Below, piece after piece: positions 60,355-64,000 of a stretch of DNA of 64,000 nt; positions within the stretch are counted from its first letter, which is position 1; every line of letters starts with the position of its first letter. The stretch comes from Spongiibacter thalassae. GTDB taxonomy: Bacteria; Pseudomonadota; Gammaproteobacteria; Pseudomonadales; Spongiibacteraceae. The translations under genes were made by a program, and so were the position numbers. The DNA is taken from the NCBI RefSeq assembly GCF_012272835.1, contig NZ_JAAWWK010000001.1:682001-746000 (forward strand). Reading direction: 5' to 3'. A model generated the notes under the pieces. That model made no database searches. It saw only the letters and a program-made list of their open reading frames with translations, and was not told where the DNA came from.

Positions 60355-62682
60355 TTAGAAGTTCCACTGCACTGCAAAGGAGTAGTTTCGCGGTGGCGCC
60401 AGCGCTTCGAGTCGGCCATAGTCGTTGGGGAACTGGGAGTACGCGTAGGTGGTATCGCCAAGGTTTTTCACTGAGGCAGTCATGCGAAAGTCCCACTCTT
60501 CAATCCAGAAACTCGCCCGTGCATTGATCAAATGGTATTCCTCTTCAAGGAATACTGTGTTTTGTGGAAGATAGGCGTAGCCGGAGTTGTAGTAGCCATC
60601 CACCGTGAGTTCCAGCGGGCCTGGGTCGAACATAAGGGTCTTGCTCAGGGCGAGGGTGGCGGTGTATTCCGGGGTGCGCACCATGCGATTTCCGGTAAAG
60701 TCCTGGCCGTCCTGATAGGCGCCGGTGTCCTCGTCAAAACCAAGGCCATCCCGGTAGTCGGTGTACACGGCGTCGAGGTAGGCGCCACTCAGGGTCAGCA
60801 CGAGATCATCGGTCAGGGAGGGCAGCAGTATTAAGCGGGAGTCGAAGTCTATCCCCTGTATGCGCCCGGCACCGGCGTTGTCAAAGGTGACCGTGCCACC
60901 GGCTTCCAATGATGAAAACTGAACCTGAATATTCTCGAGTTCGGTGTAGAAAACGGCGGTGTTCAACACCAGATTGCCCGACGGCGAGGTATATTTTGCG
61001 CCGAGTTCATAGGATTCGACGTTTTCTTCTTCGGCGTAGTCAATATCGTCAGTGATATTGATGGTGTTAAAGGTGCCGCTTTTGAAACCCTTCTGCCAGG
61101 AAAAGAACACCAACAAATCATCAAGAGGCCTCAGGTTAACCGCGACCTTGGGGGAGAAGTTTTCGCTTTCGACGTCGCGAATGCCCTCTCCGTCGTTGGC
61201 CCAGTCGAATAACGGCGTGGTGCTGCCGTCGGCATTCTCGATGCCGGTCGACGAGGCTACCACATAGCGCTCTTCGTACTGGTAGCGTCCACCCACGGTC
61301 AGCTCTGTCCAATCGTTGATAGTAAACGTCGTTTGGAAAAATGCCGCCCATGAGTCGGTGTCGAGAATACCCTGAAGATTAAGCGCGACGCCGGTCAATG
61401 CCGGAACAGGGAGTTGTTGTCCCGGTTCACCCAACAGGTCGCCGATCGGTACCGGGCCAACGTTACCCTGTCCGCCACCGGCTGCGCCAAAGCGTGGAAG
61501 CAGGCCGGCGGTGCTGTCGATAAAATAGAAACCGCCTATCCATTCCAGCCAGTCGCTGCCCCAGCTGCCTTCGTTGGAAATAAACTGCAGCTCTGCGGTT
61601 TTAACATCGGCGAACAGTGGCGCCTCAAAGGCGACGATGGATGCATTGGTGCCATCAAAGTCACTCTGTCCGAAATTCTCGAGGGTTTGGTGGCTGGCGA
61701 GCAGCTTGACATCCAGAGAGTCAAAGTAGGCATTCACCTCACCGAATACCACTTCGCTATCAATGTCGAAATTCAGCGGTGAGTCGACTGAAATCGTGTA
61801 GTCACGGGGCTGGGATTCCCCCCCTGCAGCTATTGTCTGATCTGAAGCGCGAGTGTTTCCGGCAAGGGTGGTGTTGTAACCGGATTGCCGGATTTTGACC
61901 GCGGCGAGGAGCAGGTCGTAATCCTCGTAGGCAAATTTCAGTTTCAGGCGGCCGCCAGCCGCGCGTTCCACATCCATATTTTGCTGGGTGGATTCAGGAT
62001 CGAAGGTGTAATACTGGCCAGACTCGTTGTAGAACAGCGCCAGACTTGTGGCGAACCAGTCGGTAACAGGGGTGTTTATCAGTCCGGCCACTTTCTTGCT
62101 GTTGAAACTGCCGTAGCTAGCGTCCACCGAACCGTAGACCTCTTCAAAGTCCGGTGTCTCAGAAGTGATGCTGATCGCGCCACCGGTAGTGTTACGGCCA
62201 AACAGCGTGCCCTGTGGCCCTTTAAGTACTTCGATACGTTCCACTTTGCCGAAAGACTGAGCGAGGCCACTGGCGAAGGGGTAGTAGATGCCGTCGATAT
62301 AGGTGGCCACACTGGGGTCGGCCATCAGGAAGGCATCGGAGCCCACGCCGCGCAGATAGATAATTGAGAAGCCGGTGGCGGAATTGTAGGTCAGACCGGG
62401 GGTCACTGCCTGTAAGTCTGTTGGGTCATCCACGCCCATTGCCGAGAGCATATCGCCGCTGAAGGCCGACACCGAGACCGGGATATCCTGCACATTTTCC
62501 GCCCGTTTGGTGGCTGTAACCACGACCTCCTCGATCAGTCGGCTGCGACTCTTTCTGGGTTCGTCGGCGGAATCCTGCGCCGAAACCTGCGTCGCAGCCA
62601 GACTGGCAAGAATCGCCAGGGTCAGTGCGCTTTTGCTGTGCCGGGCTGAAACCCGAGGGGGGGTAGCGGTTTGATAAGTCAT
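60355..62682 (-). CDS. TonB-dependent receptor (subfamily B, third copy)
   Basis: 775 residues. Signal peptide ends near LASLAATQVSAQ, then the TonB-box-like LIEEVVVTATKR, the plug block MGVDDPTDLQAVTPG and a barrel ending in QWNF. Close paralogue of 12008 and 33433 but in opposite orientation and in GC-richer DNA. AGGAAGG lies upstream of ATG 62682. The GMC gene is 30 bases upstream and the AveC-like gene 49 bases downstream, so the three probably form one unit. Confidence 0.93.
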   Translation of the reverse strand: MTYQTATPPRVSARHSKSALTLAILASLAATQVSAQDSADEPRKSRSRLIEEVVVTATKRAENVQDIPVSVSAFSGDMLSAMGVDDPTDLQAVTPGLTYNSATGFSIIYLRGVGSDAFLMADPSVATYIDGIYYPFASGLAQSFGKVERIEVLKGPQGTLFGRNTTGGAISITSETPDFEEVYGSVDASYGSFNSKKVAGLINTPVTDWFATSLALFYNESGQYYTFDPESTQQNMDVERAAGGRLKLKFAYEDYDLLLAAVKIRQSGYNTTLAGNTRASDQTIAAGGESQPRDYTISVDSPLNFDIDSEVVFGEVNAYFDSLDVKLLASHQTLENFGQSDFDGTNASIVAFEAPLFADVKTAELQFISNEGSWGSDWLEWIGGFYFIDSTAGLLPRFGAAGGGQGNVGPVPIGDLLGEPGQQLPVPALTGVALNLQGILDTDSWAAFFQTTFTINDWTELTVGGRYQYEERYVVASSTGIENADGSTTPLFDWANDGEGIRDVESENFSPKVAVNLRPLDDLLVFFSWQKGFKSGTFNTINITDDIDYAEEENVESYELGAKYTSPSGNLVLNTAVFYTELENIQVQFSSLEAGGTVTFDNAGAGRIQGIDFDSRLILLPSLTDDLVLTLSGAYLDAVYTDYRDGLGFDEDTGAYQDGQDFTGNRMVRTPEYTATLALSKTLMFDPGPLELTVDGYYNSGYAYLPQNTVFLEEEYHLINARASFWIEEWDFRMTASVKNLGDTTYAYSQFPNDYGRLEALAPPRNYSFAVQWNF

Positions 62683-62712
62683 GGTTATAGCCTTCCTGTT
62701 ATATAGAATTTT

Positions 62713-64000
62713 TTAACTATTTTCGAGAATGAAATCGGCCGCGCGCCATCCCACCGCCATTGCAGGTGCGTTGGTATTGCCGGAAACCATGTCGGGGAAT
62801 ACCGACAGGTCGGCGACGCGAAGTTGTGCGATACCTTTTACTCGCAATTTTTCGTCCAGCACCGCATCGTCGCCGAGGCCCATTTGACAGGTGCCCGTGG
62901 CGTGCAGGGCGGTGGACCCTTTTTGTAGATAGTAGTCGATGATGTCGCTGTCGCTGACGACATCCGCGCCAGGTGACATTTCCCGTGGTTGATAGGGTGC
63001 CATCGCCGAGGATGCAAACAATTGGCGGGTCAGCCGAAATAAATCCACGGCATCTCGCTGGTCATCCTCGTGGGCGAGGTAGTTAGGCTGAATATAGGGT
63101 GCTTGTCTTGCGTCCGCAGATTGAATGCGCAAATAGCCACGGCTTTTGGGCTTAATGAGGTAGCTACAGGCAAGTACTCCAGGCTCTCGATCCGGGGTGA
63201 CCTTTGTGCCGTGGCGGTCTACTGAAACCGGGGTAAAGCCGATTTGTGCGTTGGCTCGGGGAAGGTTTGCCGAGGTCTTGACCAGTGCGCTGGCTTCAAA
63301 GGCGCTATAGGCCATTGGGCCGTCCCGACGGAGCAGGTAGGTCAACAGGGTTCTGGTCAGCCCCAGTGGCCGCAGGGCGCTATTGAGACTGCCGTGGGAG
63401 ACGCGATAGGTTGGCATAACACAGCGATGTTCAATCAGATTCTTGCCGACCAGTGGTGAATGCGCCTGCACCGGGATGCCCAGGCTTTGCAGAGCCGCAG
63501 CGTCGCCGATGCCGGAGCGTTGCAGAATCAGGGGTGAGGCAATGGCACCGGCGCTGAGAATAACTTCACGATTGGCGTAAAAATCCACTTGAGCGCCGTT
63601 GCGGGTGTTTGTCCGTACACCGGTGGCTGTTTGGTTTTCCAGTATCAGCTGCTGCACATCGCAGTGGGTTTTAATGGTGAGGTTTTTGCGATGACGAATA
63701 GGATGGAGAAAGGCGCGGGCGGCACTTTGGCGAAAGCCTTTGTAGATGGTGCGAGGCTGGTAGCCTGCGCCCTGTTCATCGACATCGTTGAGATCTTCGC
63801 AATACGGTGCACCGATTAATTCAGCACTGTGGATAAATGCGTCACAAATGGCCGAGCGAGTGGGGTGCTGGCTGACTCTGAGTGGCCCGCTATCGCCGCG
63901 ATATTCCGCTGCGCCGAGTTCGTGGTTTTCGAATTCACGCATCGCAGCGCCGACCTCTTTCCAGCCCCAGCCGGGGATGCCGAGGGCGTCATAGTCGGCG
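62713..64000 (-). CDS. GMC-family FAD-dependent oxidoreductase, 5' end off the right edge
   Basis: Partial; the frame is open to the window end (upstream residues read DYDALGIPGWGWKEV, a typical GMC segment), so the ATG at 63942 is not the true start. Visible GMC features are EVILSAGAIASPLILQRSGIG and the C-terminal HATGTCQMG...LRVADLSVFPDMVSGNTNAPAMAVGWRAADFI, with the catalytic histidine region. GMC enzymes oxidise alcohols; cholesterol oxidase and choline dehydrogenase are relatives. It could oxidise the substrate that enters through the neighbouring TonB receptor. Confidence 0.9.
   Translation of the reverse strand, partial: ADYDALGIPGWGWKEVGAAMREFENHELGAAEYRGDSGPLRVSQHPTRSAICDAFIHSAELIGAPYCEDLNDVDEQGAGYQPRTIYKGFRQSAARAFLHPIRHRKNLTIKTHCDVQQLILENQTATGVRTNTRNGAQVDFYANREVILSAGAIASPLILQRSGIGDAAALQSLGIPVQAHSPLVGKNLIEHRCVMPTYRVSHGSLNSALRPLGLTRTLLTYLLRRDGPMAYSAFEASALVKTSANLPRANAQIGFTPVSVDRHGTKVTPDREPGVLACSYLIKPKSRGYLRIQSADARQAPYIQPNYLAHEDDQRDAVDLFRLTRQLFASSAMAPYQPREMSPGADVVSDSDIIDYYLQKGSTALHATGTCQMGLGDDAVLDEKLRVKGIAQLRVADLSVFPDMVSGNTNAPAMAVGWRAADFILENS

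Noticed and set aside
1-64000. tRNA, rRNA, CRISPR array, insertion sequence or phage gene
   Set aside because: I looked for cloverleaf-like stretches, regularly spaced repeats and transposase or integrase motifs and saw none.

Overview
The window reads as chromosomal DNA of a lipid-degrading gammaproteobacterium, probably an aquatic Spongiibacteraceae/Cellvibrionales-type organism. That placement is inferred from gene content: full-length PlsB, WS/DGAT storage-lipid acyltransferases, five TonB-dependent receptors and many acyl-CoA enzymes. It is almost entirely protein-coding. I saw no tRNA, rRNA, CRISPR array, transposase or integrase.

Layout. (1) 1-5.4 kb, minus strand: an FadH-like flavin/Fe-S reductase, then plsB overlapping a WS/DGAT gene cut by the left edge. 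(2) 5.6-11.8 kb, plus: two tandem, closely related TonB receptors, each followed by a strong intrinsic terminator, then an AveC-like membrane protein. (3) 12-35.8 kb: a block that looks AT-richer than its flanks and is bounded by two directly oriented TonB receptors of a second subfamily. It holds a DUF1145-like small membrane protein, a Rieske oxygenase, a KstD-like flavoprotein, a TetR regulator, a 2-oxoacid-dehydrogenase E1 pair with a free-standing lipoyl protein, an acyl-CoA ligase, a heterodimeric acyl-CoA dehydrogenase pair, an amidohydrolase, an atypical SDR, a P450cam-like P450, an extended SDR, an AttH/CrtC-like protein and two APH-fold kinases. (4) 35.8-40.4 kb, minus: acyl-CoA ligase, isochorismatase-fold protein, an SCP2-cytochrome P450 fusion and its TetR regulator. 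(5) 40.5-50.3 kb, plus: a beta-oxidation operon with a fused two-domain FadE34-like dehydrogenase, Ltp2-like thiolase-fold protein, two crotonases, a MaoC hydratase, and a second copy of the ACAD-alpha/ACAD-beta/amidohydrolase cassette. (6) 50.5-53.2 kb, minus: a MaoC-like protein without its active-site motif and two alpha/beta hydrolases. (7) 53.5-59.5 kb, plus: thiolase, crotonase, hydrolase, second WS/DGAT, aldehyde dehydrogenase. (8) 59.6-64 kb, minus: GMC oxidoreductase (cut by the right edge), fifth TonB receptor and a second AveC-like protein in one apparent operon.

Taken together the genes suggest uptake of a bulky hydrophobic molecule through TonB receptors, oxidation by P450s, Rieske and GMC enzymes, CoA activation and side-chain or ring beta-oxidation, with some carbon going to storage lipid. 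A sterol, bile-acid or terpenoid substrate fits best (FadE34-like fused ACAD, Ltp2-like protein, KstD-like flavoprotein, SCP2 domain), but no gene here proves the substrate.

Three recurrent candidate operators tie the scattered units together: TCYAC-N3-GTDGA (four sites), a TAC-RACT-GTA dyad (four sites, two in promoters of identical geometry), and TGTTAGTTT (two divergent promoters). They are the most novel non-coding signal in the window.
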